64,000 bases of DNA from assembly GCA_903872075.1 (NCBI GenBank), contig CAIQJF010000086.1, positions 42,041 to 106,040 on the forward strand. The letters run 5' to 3'. A program made the translations under genes and the position numbers. Every line of letters begins with the position of its first letter. Position 1 is the first letter of the stretch. This document shows positions 17,493 to 27,818 of the stretch, in pieces. This DNA comes from an uncultured Caulobacteraceae bacterium. Lineage in GTDB: Bacteria > Pseudomonadota > Alphaproteobacteria > Caulobacterales > Caulobacteraceae. Below the pieces are notes generated by a model. It was not told the DNA's origin. It worked only from the letters and a program-made list of their open reading frames with translations, and searched no databases.

Positions 17493-18238
17493 GCGGCGGC
17501 CCGCGTGGCGGAGGCCAGACGCTCGGAGATTTCCTCGGCGGCGTTGCGGAACAGCGCCGTCGTGCGGAAGCCGTGAGGCCGGGGAACCGGGGCGTCGATC
17601 ACGGTCTCGCCGGCCGACCGGCCAGGGCCGGGGCTCATGACGATCACCCGGCTGGCCATATAGACCGCCTCTTCCACATTGTGGGTCACGAAGACGATCG
17701 CCGGGCGCGCCTCGCGCCAGATCGCCAGCAGGTCGTCGGCCAACGCCCGGCGGGTGATCTCGTCGAGGGCGGCGAAAGGCTCATCGAGCAACAGTAGCTT
17801 GGGGCCGGTGACCAGGGCCCGGGCCAGAGACGCGCGCATGGCCATTCCGCCGCTGAGCTGAGCTGGGCGAGCGTCTACGGCCGCGGCGAGACCGACCCGT
17901 CCCAGGGCGGCCTTGGCGCTGGCGCGGGCCTCCTGGCGCGCGACACCGGAGAGTTCGAGGGGCAGGGCCACATTGGCCGTAGCGCTGAGCCAGGGCGCCA
18001 GGGTGGGGGACTGGAAGACCACGGAGGTCTCGCCCCGGCCGGCGGCGCGGCGCACCTCACCTCGTGTAGGCCCTTCAAGTCCGGCCAAGAGCCGCAGGGC
18101 CGTGGATTTGCCGCAGCCCGACGGCCCCACGAGACTGACGATCTCGCCTTCGGCAAGCGCCAGGTCGAACGGGCCCAGAGCCTGACCGCGGCCGGGATAG
18201 ACGACCTCGACAGCCTTGAGGGAAGCGACCGAACTCAC
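17489..18238 (-). CDS. ABC transporter ATP-binding protein (SsuB/TauB/NrtD type)
   Basis: Walker A is GPSGCGKST, the signature is LSGGMAMRASLARAL and Walker B is LLLLDEPFAALDE, so it is an active-looking ATPase. I use GTG 18238 as the start (about 249 residues); the frame stays open to 18364, but the extra 42 residues are Arg/Pro-rich and overlap the preceding gene. From GTG 18238 the protein begins VSSVASLKAVEVVYPG, the normal N terminus of the family. It energises the permease downstream and follows the binding lipoprotein by 13 bases. Confidence 0.9.
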   Translation of the reverse strand: MSSVASLKAVEVVYPGRGQALGPFDLALAEGEIVSLVGPSGCGKSTALRLLAGLEGPTRGEVRRAAGRGETSVVFQSPTLAPWLSATANVALPLELSGVARQEARASAKAALGRVGLAAAVDARPAQLSGGMAMRASLARALVTGPKLLLLDEPFAALDEITRRALADDLLAIWREARPAIVFVTHNVEEAVYMASRVIVMSPGPGRSAGETVIDAPVPRPHGFRTTALFRNAAEEISERLASATRAAA

Positions 18239-18251
18239 GCGCGCGTCGGTC

Positions 18252-19253
18252 CTATTTCGCGATCGAGGGGGTGAAACCCAGGGCGTAGGCCGCCTTGTAG
18301 TCGGTGTCCTTCGGATAGACGCCCTTGTCGGAGGCCATCTTGAAGAACGACTCCCACCGCGCATCGGTCATGACGCCCAGACCGCCGGTCTTGGCGTCGC
18401 CGGAGTCGATGATGCCGTAGCTGCGCATCTTGTCCCGCGCCTGGGCCAGAACATCCTCGGTCATCTCAGGGTTGCTCTTGAGGATCAGGGCGTCACCGGG
18501 GGCGGGATCGCCGTGCAGGTAGGCCTGCCAGCCGGCGGCCGAGGCCTCGACGAAGGCCTTCACCACCGCAGGATTGTCCGAGATCATCTTCGCCGAGGCG
18601 AGCACCATGCCGCCGTATCCGGGATAGCCCTCGTCGGCGAGCAGGAACACGGCCGGCTTGAGATGGGCTTCCTTCTCCAGGGTGTAGGGTTCGCTTGTCA
18701 CATAGCCCTGCTGGACGATGCGCTTGTCGGCCAGGAACGGGGCATTGTTGAAGGTGTATTTGCGGACCTGATCGTCGGTGAAGCCGTACTTGGCTTTCAG
18801 CCACACCCAGAAGGCGGTGACCGAGGCGTCGGACAACAGGATCGGGTGGCCCTTCATGTCTGCCAACGATTTGATGCCGGCGTCAGGGTGGGCCATCAGA
18901 ACCTGGGGGTCCTTCTGCATGAAGGCGGCCACGGCCTTCACCGGCACCTTCTCGGCCGCCAGATTCATGACGATGAAGCTGTTGGAGCCGATGCCCATCT
19001 CCACCGCGCCGGAGGCGACGAGCTGGGGCACGTTCACACCGGGCCCGCCCGGCACAATGGTGACTTTCAGACCTCGCTTTTCGTACTCGCCGTTGGCCAC
19101 GGCTTCGAAAAAGCCGCCCTGCTCCGCCTCGGCTCGCCAGTCGGTGGCAAAGCGGACGGGTGTTGGACCGGAGGCGGCGGGCTTGTCCGCCGGCTTGGAG
19201 CAGGCGGCTGCCAAAAGCGCCAGGGCCACGGCGGCCAGGACGGATCTACGCAT
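18252..19253 (-). CDS. ABC transporter substrate-binding lipoprotein (NMT1/THI5-like)
   Basis: ATG 19253 has GGGGGAG upstream and gives a 333-residue protein with a lipoprotein signal: a hydrophobic run ending LAAAC at C21. The mature part has the NMT1/SsuA fold (FATDWRAEAEQGGFFEAVANGEYEKRGL, then GVNVPQLVASGAVEMGIGS). Such proteins bind sulfonates, nitrate, pyrimidine precursors or riboflavin outside the inner membrane. It is the first gene of the importer operon. I saw no TPP or FMN riboswitch-like leader in the 84 bases upstream, so a vitamin role is not supported. Confidence 0.88.
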   Translation of the reverse strand: MRRSVLAAVALALLAAACSKPADKPAASGPTPVRFATDWRAEAEQGGFFEAVANGEYEKRGLKVTIVPGGPGVNVPQLVASGAVEMGIGSNSFIVMNLAAEKVPVKAVAAFMQKDPQVLMAHPDAGIKSLADMKGHPILLSDASVTAFWVWLKAKYGFTDDQVRKYTFNNAPFLADKRIVQQGYVTSEPYTLEKEAHLKPAVFLLADEGYPGYGGMVLASAKMISDNPAVVKAFVEASAAGWQAYLHGDPAPGDALILKSNPEMTEDVLAQARDKMRSYGIIDSGDAKTGGLGVMTDARWESFFKMASDKGVYPKDTDYKAAYALGFTPSIAK

Positions 19254-19337
19254 GGTCTCAGGTCTCCCCCAGAAGATAGGGAGACCCTTAAGCCGGGCCG
19301 CCCGCCGCGCCAAGCCGCCCCGTCGGAGGCGGCTCAA

Positions 19338-20093
19338 TCAGGGCCGCTTGAACACATAGACGAACTGATCGGTCTTCCCGCGAATCGACTTGTCGAACAC
19401 CAGCTTGTCACGCTTGTCGTCCGGATTGCGCAGCACGTTGCTTTCGCCCACGAACTTGAAGCCCGCGGCGGCCATGTCCTTCTTCACCACGGCAGCGTCG
19501 ATGCGGTGGGTGGTGTTGGCGCCGGCGAGGCCAGAGCCGTCAGGCGCGGAATGGTCGATGATCACATAGAGACCGCCATGCTTGAGGGTGTTGAACACCG
19601 TCTTGTTGAACGCCGGCACGTCAGCCGGCCCCATGAAGGGGTCGTAGAGGTCATGGTAGTTCTGGCGGATCCAGATCACGTCGGCCGGCACATTGATCGG
19701 GAATTTGTTCACCGGGGCGACCACGGCGGTGATGTTGGGATTCGCGGCATCCGGGTGAGAGCCATTGGCCGGTGCAGCCACGTTCTCGGCCTTGACCATC
19801 TCGGCGGGCCAGAAGGCGAACACCTTGCCTGTGGGGCCGACGGCCTTGGCGAACAGGCGCTCCCAATAAGCGCCCGGGAACACATCGACTACCGTCATCC
19901 CGGGCTTGATCCCGGCGAACGTCAGAAGTTCGGCCGGCTTGCGGCCCGCGTCGAGGGCGGTGTCGGCGGCGGGACGGCCCGCGTCGGCGACTGCCGCGGC
20001 GATGTTCGCCGGCGGGGCGGCGGCCGTCGCGGCGGTCGCCGCTGCGAGAAGAACACCAGCGCCAATCGCGCCGGTGAGTGATTTGAAGCTCAT
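19338..20093 (-). CDS. Exported methyltransferase-fold protein (COG4798-like)
   Basis: ATG 20093 follows CAGGAG and gives 251 residues with a clear Sec signal (alanine-rich, ending near residue 26). The mature protein has a Rossmann methyltransferase-like core: FAGIKPGMTVVDVFPGAYWERLFAKAVGP, then VIWIRQNYHDLYDP and LKHGGLYVIIDH. These are COG4798 predicted methyltransferases. Export is puzzling, because SAM is not expected in the periplasm. A second, clearly related copy lies at 42565-43326. The frame extends to 20276, but that part overlaps the ABC-F gene and is Arg-rich, so I reject it. Confidence 0.85.
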   Translation of the reverse strand: MSFKSLTGAIGAGVLLAAATAATAAAPPANIAAAVADAGRPAADTALDAGRKPAELLTFAGIKPGMTVVDVFPGAYWERLFAKAVGPTGKVFAFWPAEMVKAENVAAPANGSHPDAANPNITAVVAPVNKFPINVPADVIWIRQNYHDLYDPFMGPADVPAFNKTVFNTLKHGGLYVIIDHSAPDGSGLAGANTTHRIDAAVVKKDMAAAGFKFVGESNVLRNPDDKRDKLVFDKSIRGKTDQFVYVFKRP

Positions 20094-20151
20094 GTGCGCG
20101 ACTCCTGAAATGACTTTGGTTCGCAATAGATAGGGCGCCGGCGAAGCAATG

Positions 20152-21948
<1,797 letters not shown>

Positions 21949-22113
21949 GGGGGGTAGGTGAACTCCTGGCGGCCAGAGGGCCGCATCGTCGTTTCAGAGG
22001 GGGCGTGATCTAGCCGAGGCGGCGGCGCGGGACCAGGGGCGCTGAACAGCCCCCCCTGGACGCCACCGCGAATTCGACCAATGGTCGCGCAAGCGGGATC
22101 GCGACGGGAGAAG

Positions 22114-22692
22114 ATGATGACCTTGCTGATTGTCGGACTGGTGCTGTTCCTGGGCTTTCACAGCGTGCAGATTTTCGCCGCGCCGCTGCGGGCGGGCCTG
22201 ATCGCGCGGATCGGCGCCAACGGCTGGAAGGGGCTGTATTCGCTGGGTTCGTTGGCGGGTCTGGTTCTGCTGGTCATCGGCTACGGCCAGGCGAAATCGG
22301 GAGCCCCACTGATCGCTCTGCCGGCGAGCCTCTCGGCGGTCACCTACGTGCTGGTCTGGTTGGGTTTCGTGCTCAATGTGGCCGCCTACTGGCCAGCCAA
22401 CCACTTCAAGGCGGTGCTTGGCCACCCCATGGTCGCGGGGGTCGGGCTCTGGGCCCTTGGCCACCTGCTGGTCAGGCCCACGCCGGCGGGCATGGCCCTG
22501 TTCGGCGGTTTCCTGGTCTGGGCGATCGTGGATTTCATCTCGCTTCGCGCGCGGCCAGGCGGGGTTCCAGCGGCTTCCCCGACGCTCCGGAACACGGCCC
22601 TGACCGTGGTCGTCGGCACTTTCGTGTGGGCGATTTTCCTCATGTTCCTGCACACCCTGGTGGCGGGCGTGGCGCCGCGCCTGATGACCTGA
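22114..22692 (+). CDS. NnrU family membrane protein
   Basis: This protein of about 192 residues has five to six hydrophobic segments and matches NnrU: LFLGFHSVQIFAAPLRAGLIARIGANGWKGLYSLGSL near the N terminus and GHPMVAGVGLWALGHLL in the middle. Two ATGs (22114 and 22117) follow GGGAGAAG; either could be used. NnrU is linked with nitrogen oxide metabolism in denitrifiers, and a related protein acts in carotenoid isomerisation in plants. No denitrification gene is in the window, so the role here is open. Confidence 0.88.
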   Translation: MMTLLIVGLVLFLGFHSVQIFAAPLRAGLIARIGANGWKGLYSLGSLAGLVLLVIGYGQAKSGAPLIALPASLSAVTYVLVWLGFVLNVAAYWPANHFKAVLGHPMVAGVGLWALGHLLVRPTPAGMALFGGFLVWAIVDFISLRARPGGVPAASPTLRNTALTVVVGTFVWAIFLMFLHTLVAGVAPRLMT

Positions 22693-22743
22693 CCGCGGCC
22701 GCGGCTATCCTTGGAGGGCCATTCGGCGGTAGAGGTCCCCGTC

Positions 22744-23208
22744 ATGCCCTCTGAGCCCTTCTGGCGGACCAAGACTCTCGAAGAGATGACCGCCAAGGAG
22801 TGGGAGAGCCTCTGCGACGGTTGCGGCCTGTGCTGCCTCATCCGTTTCGAGGACGAGGACACCGGGGTGATCACGCCAACCTGGGTGGCGTGCAAGCTGT
22901 TCGACAGTGACGCCTGCCGCTGCACGGACTACGCCGACCGCCGCAAGTCGGTGCCCGATTGCATCAAACTGACGCCGCACAACATCGCCAAACTGCCCTG
23001 GATGCCACTGAGCTGCGCCTACCGGCGGCTGCATGAAGGCAAGGACCTGCCCTCCTGGCATCCGCTGGTGACCGGGGATCCCGAAAGCGTCCATGAGGCC
23101 GAAGTTTCGGTCCGCGGCCTCACGATCAATGAGGACACGCTGAACGACCCGGACGACGCCCTGGAGTATGCCGCGCCGGAACTGATGCGGGACTTCAGCG
23201 ACGATTGA
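22744..23208 (+). CDS. YcgN-like cysteine cluster protein (UPF0260)
   Basis: The 154-residue protein contains the cysteine cluster [14 protein letters not shown] near 32-45, further cysteines in [27 protein letters not shown], and the [20 protein letters not shown] region typical of UPF0260. The cysteines suggest a metal or Fe-S site; the biochemical role is not settled to my knowledge. ATG 22744 has GAGG upstream; an earlier TTG at 22711 is less likely. A GCTATCCT-type promoter element lies just before, at about 22703-22711. Confidence 0.9.
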   Translation: MPSEPFWRTKTLEEMTAKEWESLCDGCGLCCLIRFEDEDTGVITPTWVACKLFDSDACRCTDYADRRKSVPDCIKLTPHNIAKLPWMPLSCAYRRLHEGKDLPSWHPLVTGDPESVHEAEVSVRGLTINEDTLNDPDDALEYAAPELMRDFSDD

Positions 23209-23351
23209 TCGGCTCAACGGGGCGCCAGAGCGATTCATTGTGTCATTTCGGCAACACTTACCCTTGCGCTGGCGCCGCGGCGCTCTAAGTAGACGAGTGG
23301 CCGGACACCCTGGCGCGCCGCGCCCGGTTCCGGCTTCGGACCGAACCGGAC

Positions 23352-24263
23352 ATGATCGAGGACGTTGGATTGGCGCAGGATCCCTATCTGGAACTAGGCG
23401 TCTCGCGAGGAGCCAGCGGCGATGAGATCCGCAAGGCGTTCCACAAGCTGGCCAAAAAGCACCATCCCGACGCCAATCCGGGCAACAAGGCCTCGGAAGA
23501 TAAGTTCAAGCGCGCCAGCTCCGCCTTCGATCTGCTCAGCGACCCGGACAAGCGCAAGAAATTCGACGCGGGCGAGATCGACGCCGATGGTCGGGAAACC
23601 ATGCGCGGCTACGGCCAATCGCCGTTCGGCGATCAGGGCGGCGGCTTTCGTTCCGCTAACTTCGAAGGTGTCGATCTCAACGATATCCTGGGCGACATGT
23701 TCGGCTCGCGGGGCGGCCGCGGCGCCGGCGGTTTTTCCGCCCGCGGCGCGGACCTGCGCGCCCGGCTGGAGATCGATCTGGAGGAAGCCATTGCAGGGGC
23801 GAAGAAGCGCGTCCCGTTCGCCGATGGACGCACGCTCGACATCACCATCCCTAAGGGCGTGGTCGAAGGCCAGACACTGCGGCTCAAAGGCCAGGGCGCC
23901 GCCGGGCGCGCCGGCGCGGGCGACGCGCTGATCGAAATCGGCATCCGTCCTCATCCGGTCTTCAAGCGCGAGGGCGACAATCTGGTGATGGACCTGCCGG
24001 TATCGGTGCCGGACGCCGTGCTGGGGGGCAAGGTTCAGGCCGACACGCCGGACGGACCCGTGACCTTGAGCGTTCCCAAGGGCGCCAACAGCGGCCAAGT
24101 GCTTCGGCTCAAGGGCCGCGGCTTAAGCGACGCGCATGGACGGCGCGGCGACCTGCTGGCCCGGCTGATGCTCACCCTGCCCGAGGCGGCGGATCCGGCC
24201 CTGGAGGCCTTCGCCGAAACCTGGCGCGAGGAGCGCCCCTACACGCCTCGCCGCCGCCGGTAG
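23352..24263 (+). CDS. DnaJ-type co-chaperone, class B (CbpA-like)
   Basis: The 303-residue protein has an N-terminal J domain (about 10-72) with the HPD tripeptide in KKHHPDANPG. A Gly/Phe-rich linker follows (SPFGDQGGGFRS, GSRGGRGAGGF), then the two-part DnaJ C-terminal substrate-binding domain. The Cys-rich zinc finger of class A DnaJ is absent. It would stimulate DnaK ATPase activity and deliver unfolded clients. It is a single-gene unit; I could not find a convincing heat-shock promoter in the 143-base upstream gap. Confidence 0.92.
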   Translation: MIEDVGLAQDPYLELGVSRGASGDEIRKAFHKLAKKHHPDANPGNKASEDKFKRASSAFDLLSDPDKRKKFDAGEIDADGRETMRGYGQSPFGDQGGGFRSANFEGVDLNDILGDMFGSRGGRGAGGFSARGADLRARLEIDLEEAIAGAKKRVPFADGRTLDITIPKGVVEGQTLRLKGQGAAGRAGAGDALIEIGIRPHPVFKREGDNLVMDLPVSVPDAVLGGKVQADTPDGPVTLSVPKGANSGQVLRLKGRGLSDAHGRRGDLLARLMLTLPEAADPALEAFAETWREERPYTPRRRR

Positions 24264-24380
24264 CCCACGGCCGCGCCATCGCACGCGGCGGGCTTGCGCC
24301 GAAGCGCCCTAAGCTTGCATGACGGTGAGCGGGGTGGCTCATTCACGGTAGGTTCAGCCACGCCGGGCTAGGACAACCGT

Positions 24381-24926
24381 GTGATCTGCAAACCAACCCT
24401 TCGCGCCGTCGTTTTTCTCTGGGCCCTCACGCTGTGCGGCGTGGCGGCGGCCCAGGACTGTCGCTATGGCGGGCGCGAGTCAGGCGGCTATGGTGGCCGT
24501 CCGGGCGGTTTTGAACGCCCCGAGGTTTACCGCGGCCCGCCCGGCCGCCCCGACTTTCCCAGCGGCCCCTATCCGCGCGCCCTGCCGCCGATCGAACGGC
24601 GCGAACCGGGGCCTCCGCCCTACGGCGGCGCGCCGCGGCCGCATGGCCCCTCGACATACCCCTCCGGTCCGCCGCGCCGGTCCACGGCCGACCTGCCCGG
24701 CGCGCCCCCGCCGCTCCTGCCGTCAGGCGCCCCACGACCGGGCCCGGCTTCGTTGGGCCTGGTTCTGGACAACATCGAGCGACGCACGCCCGGACGGCAA
24801 CTGGACTCGGCCTTGGACGATTTCGACGGCCGGCAAGTGTACCGGGTGATGTGGCTGACCCGGCAGGGCCGGCGGCTGGACTATGTGGTCGACGCGGAGA
24901 CCGGGCGCATTCTGGGCGTTCGTTGA
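24381..24926 (+). CDS. Secreted Pro/Gly-rich protein with PepSY-like C terminus, candidate FeuN-type modulator
   Basis: Translation from GTG 24381 (AGGA upstream) gives 181 residues. A signal peptide ends near residue 25. Residues 27-120 are a low-complexity Pro/Gly/Arg linker. The last 60 residues (LVLDNIERRTPG ... YRVMWLTRQGRRLDYVVDAETGRILG) look like a PepSY domain. It is 17 bases ahead of a PhoP/FeuP-type regulator. In Sinorhizobium meliloti, feuN sits upstream of feuPQ and encodes a small periplasmic inhibitor of that pathway, so a similar role is inferred from position. The long linker is not expected from the small FeuN. Confidence 0.65.
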   Translation: MICKPTLRAVVFLWALTLCGVAAAQDCRYGGRESGGYGGRPGGFERPEVYRGPPGRPDFPSGPYPRALPPIERREPGPPPYGGAPRPHGPSTYPSGPPRRSTADLPGAPPPLLPSGAPRPGPASLGLVLDNIERRTPGRQLDSALDDFDGRQVYRVMWLTRQGRRLDYVVDAETGRILGVR

Positions 24927-24943
24927 GGCATTAGGACGGAAAC

Positions 24944-25624
24944 ATGCGCATTCTGCTGGTGGAAGACGATCCCGACCTGTCGCGGCAATTGAAACGGGCC
25001 CTGAGCGACGCGGGCTACGCGGTGGATCACGCGCCCGACGGCGAAGAGGCCGCCTTCCTGGGCGAGACCGAGCCCTACGACGCCATCATCCTCGACCTGG
25101 GATTGCCCAAGATCGATGGCGGCGCGGTGCTGGAGGGCTGGCGACGCGCCAACCTGACCACGCCGGTGCTGATTCTCACGGCCCGGGGCGCCTGGAGCGA
25201 GAAGGTCGCCAGCTTCGACGCCGGGGCCGACGACTATCTCACCAAACCCTTCCACACCGAGGAACTGTTGGCCCGGTTGCGGGCCCTGGTGCGCCGGTCG
25301 GCCGGACATGCGACGCCCAATCTCTCCTGCGGTGCCGTGCGTCTGGATCCGCGCGCCGCCCGGGCCTCGGTCGGCGGCGAACCGCTGCGCCTGACCTCGC
25401 TGGAATATCGCCTGCTGCACTATCTGATCCTGCATCAGGATCGGGTCATCAGCCGCACCGAACTGGTGGAGCACCTGTACGATCAGGACTTCGACCGCGA
25501 CTCGAACACGATCGAGGTGTTTATCGGGCGACTGCGCAAGAAGATCGGCGCGGACCGGGTGGAGACCATCCGCGGCCTTGGCTATCGGTTGATCGCGATC
25601 GAGGACGGGGCAAGCGCCGCGTGA
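24944..25624 (+). CDS. OmpR/PhoB-family response regulator (FeuP/PhoP-like)
   Basis: The 226-residue protein has a receiver domain (1-115) with acidic E7-D8-D9, phospho-acceptor D51 in AIILDLGLP and K in YLTKPFH. A winged-helix DNA-binding domain follows (about 125-220), with LTSLEYRLLHYL and SNTIEVFIGRLRKKIG. It starts 17 bases after the PepSY-like gene and overlaps the kinase gene by four bases, so it is the regulator of that pair. FeuP in rhizobia controls osmoadaptive glucan export and related genes; the name here rests on synteny with the ccm/degP/glnE region. Confidence 0.9.
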   Translation: MRILLVEDDPDLSRQLKRALSDAGYAVDHAPDGEEAAFLGETEPYDAIILDLGLPKIDGGAVLEGWRRANLTTPVLILTARGAWSEKVASFDAGADDYLTKPFHTEELLARLRALVRRSAGHATPNLSCGAVRLDPRAARASVGGEPLRLTSLEYRLLHYLILHQDRVISRTELVEHLYDQDFDRDSNTIEVFIGRLRKKIGADRVETIRGLGYRLIAIEDGASAA

Positions 25625-27021
25625 GATTGCCGCGCCCGTCGGCGCTGCTCGCGTCCCTGGCGCGGCCGTCGCTGGTCCGGCGTCTGGTGCTGCTGGCGGC
25701 GGCCTGGAGCCTGGGCGTACTGGCCATCGCCGGATTTCTCCTGGCGACTCTCTTCGGCCAGCTGGCCACGCGGCGGTTCGACGACACACTCACGCCGACC
25801 ATCGACTGGATGCTGGCCACGGCCGTTGTCGCCGACGGGCGCCTGATCACCGAGGTGTCGACCGATCCTCGATTCTCCAAGAGCTATAGCGGTTCCTACT
25901 GGCAGGTCGAAATGACAGGCGCCGGCGGCGGACAGCTGTCCCGATCAAGATCCCTCTGGGACCACAAGCTGACCTTGCCGCCGGGCGGACTGGAAGCCCT
26001 GAAGAAGACGCCGGGCGACAATGTCTTCTTCGACACCCCGGGGCCTCAGAACACGCCGCTGCGTCTTGTGGCCGTTCTGGTTCAGGTGGACGAGGTCTCG
26101 CCGCCGATGATCTTCATGGTGGCGGCCGACCGCCGGCCGCTGAACCGCGATGTCAGAACGTTTGACACCACCATCGCTGTGGCCCTGATTTTGCTGGGCG
26201 CGGGACTGATTTCGGCAGTGGTCGTGCAGGTGCGCGTTGGCCTGCGGCCGCTGTTCGCCCTTCGCCGGGAGGTTGCGGCCATCCGCGCCGGCCAGACCGA
26301 GCGAATCGCCGGTCGCTATCCCACCGAGCTGGAACCCCTGGCCGAGGAGCTCAACGCCCTGCTCGCTCACACTCAGGAATTCGTCGAACGCCAGCGCACG
26401 CATGTGGGCAACCTGGCCCATGCGCTGAAGACGCCGTTGTCGGTGATGCTGACCGAAGCCGAGCAGCAGCCGGGACCGCTGGCCGAGGTGGTGACCCGAC
26501 AGGCCCAGACCATGGGTCAGCACGTGGACCACCATCTCCGCCGGGCCCGCGCCGCCGCCCGGACCCAGGGCCAGGGCGAGCGGACCCAGCTCGCCCCGGT
26601 GATCGAGGATCTCAGCCGCACTCTGGAGAAGATCTTCCGGAACAAACTGGCGGAGATCGAGTGGGATTGTCCGGAAGACCTGCACTTCCTGGGCGAACGG
26701 CAGGACCTGCTTGAGATGGTCGGCAACGTCCTGGAAAACGCCTGCAAGTGGAGCGCCTCCGCGGTCCGTGTCACCGCGCGGGCGGATGGCGTCCGCCGCC
26801 TGGCCGTCATCGTCGAGGACGACGGCCCCGGCCTTCCGGCGGAGAAACGCGCCGAGGTGCTGCGACGCGGCGCCCGCCTCGACGAGGCCACGCCGGGTTC
26901 GGGCCTGGGTCTGTCGATCGTCGACGAACTGGCCCGCGCTTACGGCGGGTCCGTCCAGCTCGGCGAGTCGGACTTGGGCGGCCTCAAGGCGGTCCTCATT
27001 CTGCCCCGGGCCGACGCATGA
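25621..27021 (+). CDS. Membrane sensor histidine kinase (FeuQ/PhoQ-like)
   Basis: The 466-residue protein starts at GTG 25621, overlapping the regulator stop (GTGA). It has a transmembrane helix near 20-45, a periplasmic domain to about 175, a second helix near 180-205 and a HAMP-like linker. The H box is GNLAHALKTPLSVM, the unusual HxLKTPL form shared with PhoQ and FeuQ. The N box is NVLENACKWS, and the G boxes are DDGPGLP and GSGLGLS. It phosphorylates the preceding regulator in response to an envelope or periplasmic cue, possibly moderated by the PepSY-like protein upstream. Confidence 0.9.
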   Translation: MRLPRPSALLASLARPSLVRRLVLLAAAWSLGVLAIAGFLLATLFGQLATRRFDDTLTPTIDWMLATAVVADGRLITEVSTDPRFSKSYSGSYWQVEMTGAGGGQLSRSRSLWDHKLTLPPGGLEALKKTPGDNVFFDTPGPQNTPLRLVAVLVQVDEVSPPMIFMVAADRRPLNRDVRTFDTTIAVALILLGAGLISAVVVQVRVGLRPLFALRREVAAIRAGQTERIAGRYPTELEPLAEELNALLAHTQEFVERQRTHVGNLAHALKTPLSVMLTEAEQQPGPLAEVVTRQAQTMGQHVDHHLRRARAAARTQGQGERTQLAPVIEDLSRTLEKIFRNKLAEIEWDCPEDLHFLGERQDLLEMVGNVLENACKWSASAVRVTARADGVRRLAVIVEDDGPGLPAEKRAEVLRRGARLDEATPGSGLGLSIVDELARAYGGSVQLGESDLGGLKAVLILPRADA

Positions 27022-27040
27022 CCCCTCCCTGCCGCTCGCG

Positions 27041-27064
27041 CCCGCCGCGAAATCTCGCTATTCT
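27041..27064 (+). promoter_or_regulatory. Promoter-like block upstream of ccmE
   Basis: CCCGCCGCGAAA (27041-27052), three bases, then CGCTATTCT (27056-27064). The same arrangement occurs upstream of the acyl-CoA dehydrogenase at 37159-37182. The GCTATNCT part resembles the GCTA-containing -10 element of Caulobacter housekeeping promoters, but no good -35 lies at the usual distance. Confidence 0.35.
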
Positions 27065-27135
27065 GGCCCTGATGGCGGAGATTTTTTGACTCAGATGAAA
27101 GCCGACTCGCGGCGATCGCCCTATTGGACCGCTTC

Positions 27136-27633
27136 ATGACCCTGCTTCCTCGCTCCCGCACCGCCCGGCGCCGCCTGATCTGGATCGGCGCCGCCGCGCC
27201 CATCCTCGCCCTTGCCGCCGGACTCGTCCTGTACGGGCTGCGCGATTCGATTTCCTATTTCTACACGCCCGCCCAGGCCCGGGAGGCGCACGTGGCCGCC
27301 GGCCGGTCGATCCAGCTCGGCGGGCTGGTGGTGCCGGGCAGCGTAACGCGCCACAGCGGGGCCGAGATCGATTTTACGGTAGCCGACAAGATCACTCAGT
27401 CGAAGGTCTCCTACAAAGGCGAGGTGCCGGACCTGTTCCGCGAGGGCCAGGGCATCGTGGCCATCGGCGCCTACGACGACCAAGGTGTGTTCAAGGCGAC
27501 GCAAGTGCTCGCAAAACATGACGAAAAATACATGCCGAAAGAGCTGCAGCAGGCGCTAAAAGCGCAGGGCGAGTGGCGAGGAAAAGGCTCTTCGCCGGCC
27601 TACGCCGCCGCCTCGACCGCCAGCCGTCCCTGA
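27136..27633 (+). CDS. ccmE: Cytochrome c-type biogenesis haem chaperone CcmE
   Basis: From ATG 27136 the protein has 165 residues, with a single N-terminal transmembrane anchor (about 14-34) and a periplasmic beta-barrel domain. The covalent haem-binding histidine is H128 in LAKHDEKYMP, with Y132 completing the HxxxY motif. CcmE receives haem from CcmC and passes it to the CcmF/CcmH ligase. None of ccmI, ccmF or ccmH is next to it; degP follows after 185 bases. In rhizobia these genes (cycHJKL) are contiguous, so the gene looks isolated here. Confidence 0.95.
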   Translation: MTLLPRSRTARRRLIWIGAAAPILALAAGLVLYGLRDSISYFYTPAQAREAHVAAGRSIQLGGLVVPGSVTRHSGAEIDFTVADKITQSKVSYKGEVPDLFREGQGIVAIGAYDDQGVFKATQVLAKHDEKYMPKELQQALKAQGEWRGKGSSPAYAAASTASRP

Positions 27634-27818
27634 CGGCCCGGCCGGGGCGAACTGACCTTTCTGGAGCTCCGGACCCGACATCTTGACGCCAGAAACAGAC
27701 GCTAAGCTGAGGTGCGCCCGGAGCATTGTGTGAACGGCGGGACCTCCCGCATCCAGGCTTACCTTCCTACATTCACGAGACCCGCGCGATCGATCGGCGG
27801 GCACAGGGAAATCAGACG

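Noticed and set aside
19254..19337. TPP or FMN riboswitch before the NMT1/THI5-like importer
   Set aside because: The gap is too short and shows none of the conserved riboswitch core sequences.
18216..20081. Plus-strand open frame of 621 codons
   Set aside because: It spans the binding lipoprotein and the methyltransferase-fold gene in antisense and has no domain.
23209..23351. Heat-shock promoter before the DnaJ-family gene
   Set aside because: No CTTG-type -35 with a matching -10 at normal spacing could be found.
24883..25620. N-terminal extension of the FeuQ-like kinase frame
   Set aside because: The frame is open through the regulator gene, but the GTGA overlap at 25621 gives a normal kinase, and the extension is out-of-frame regulator sequence.
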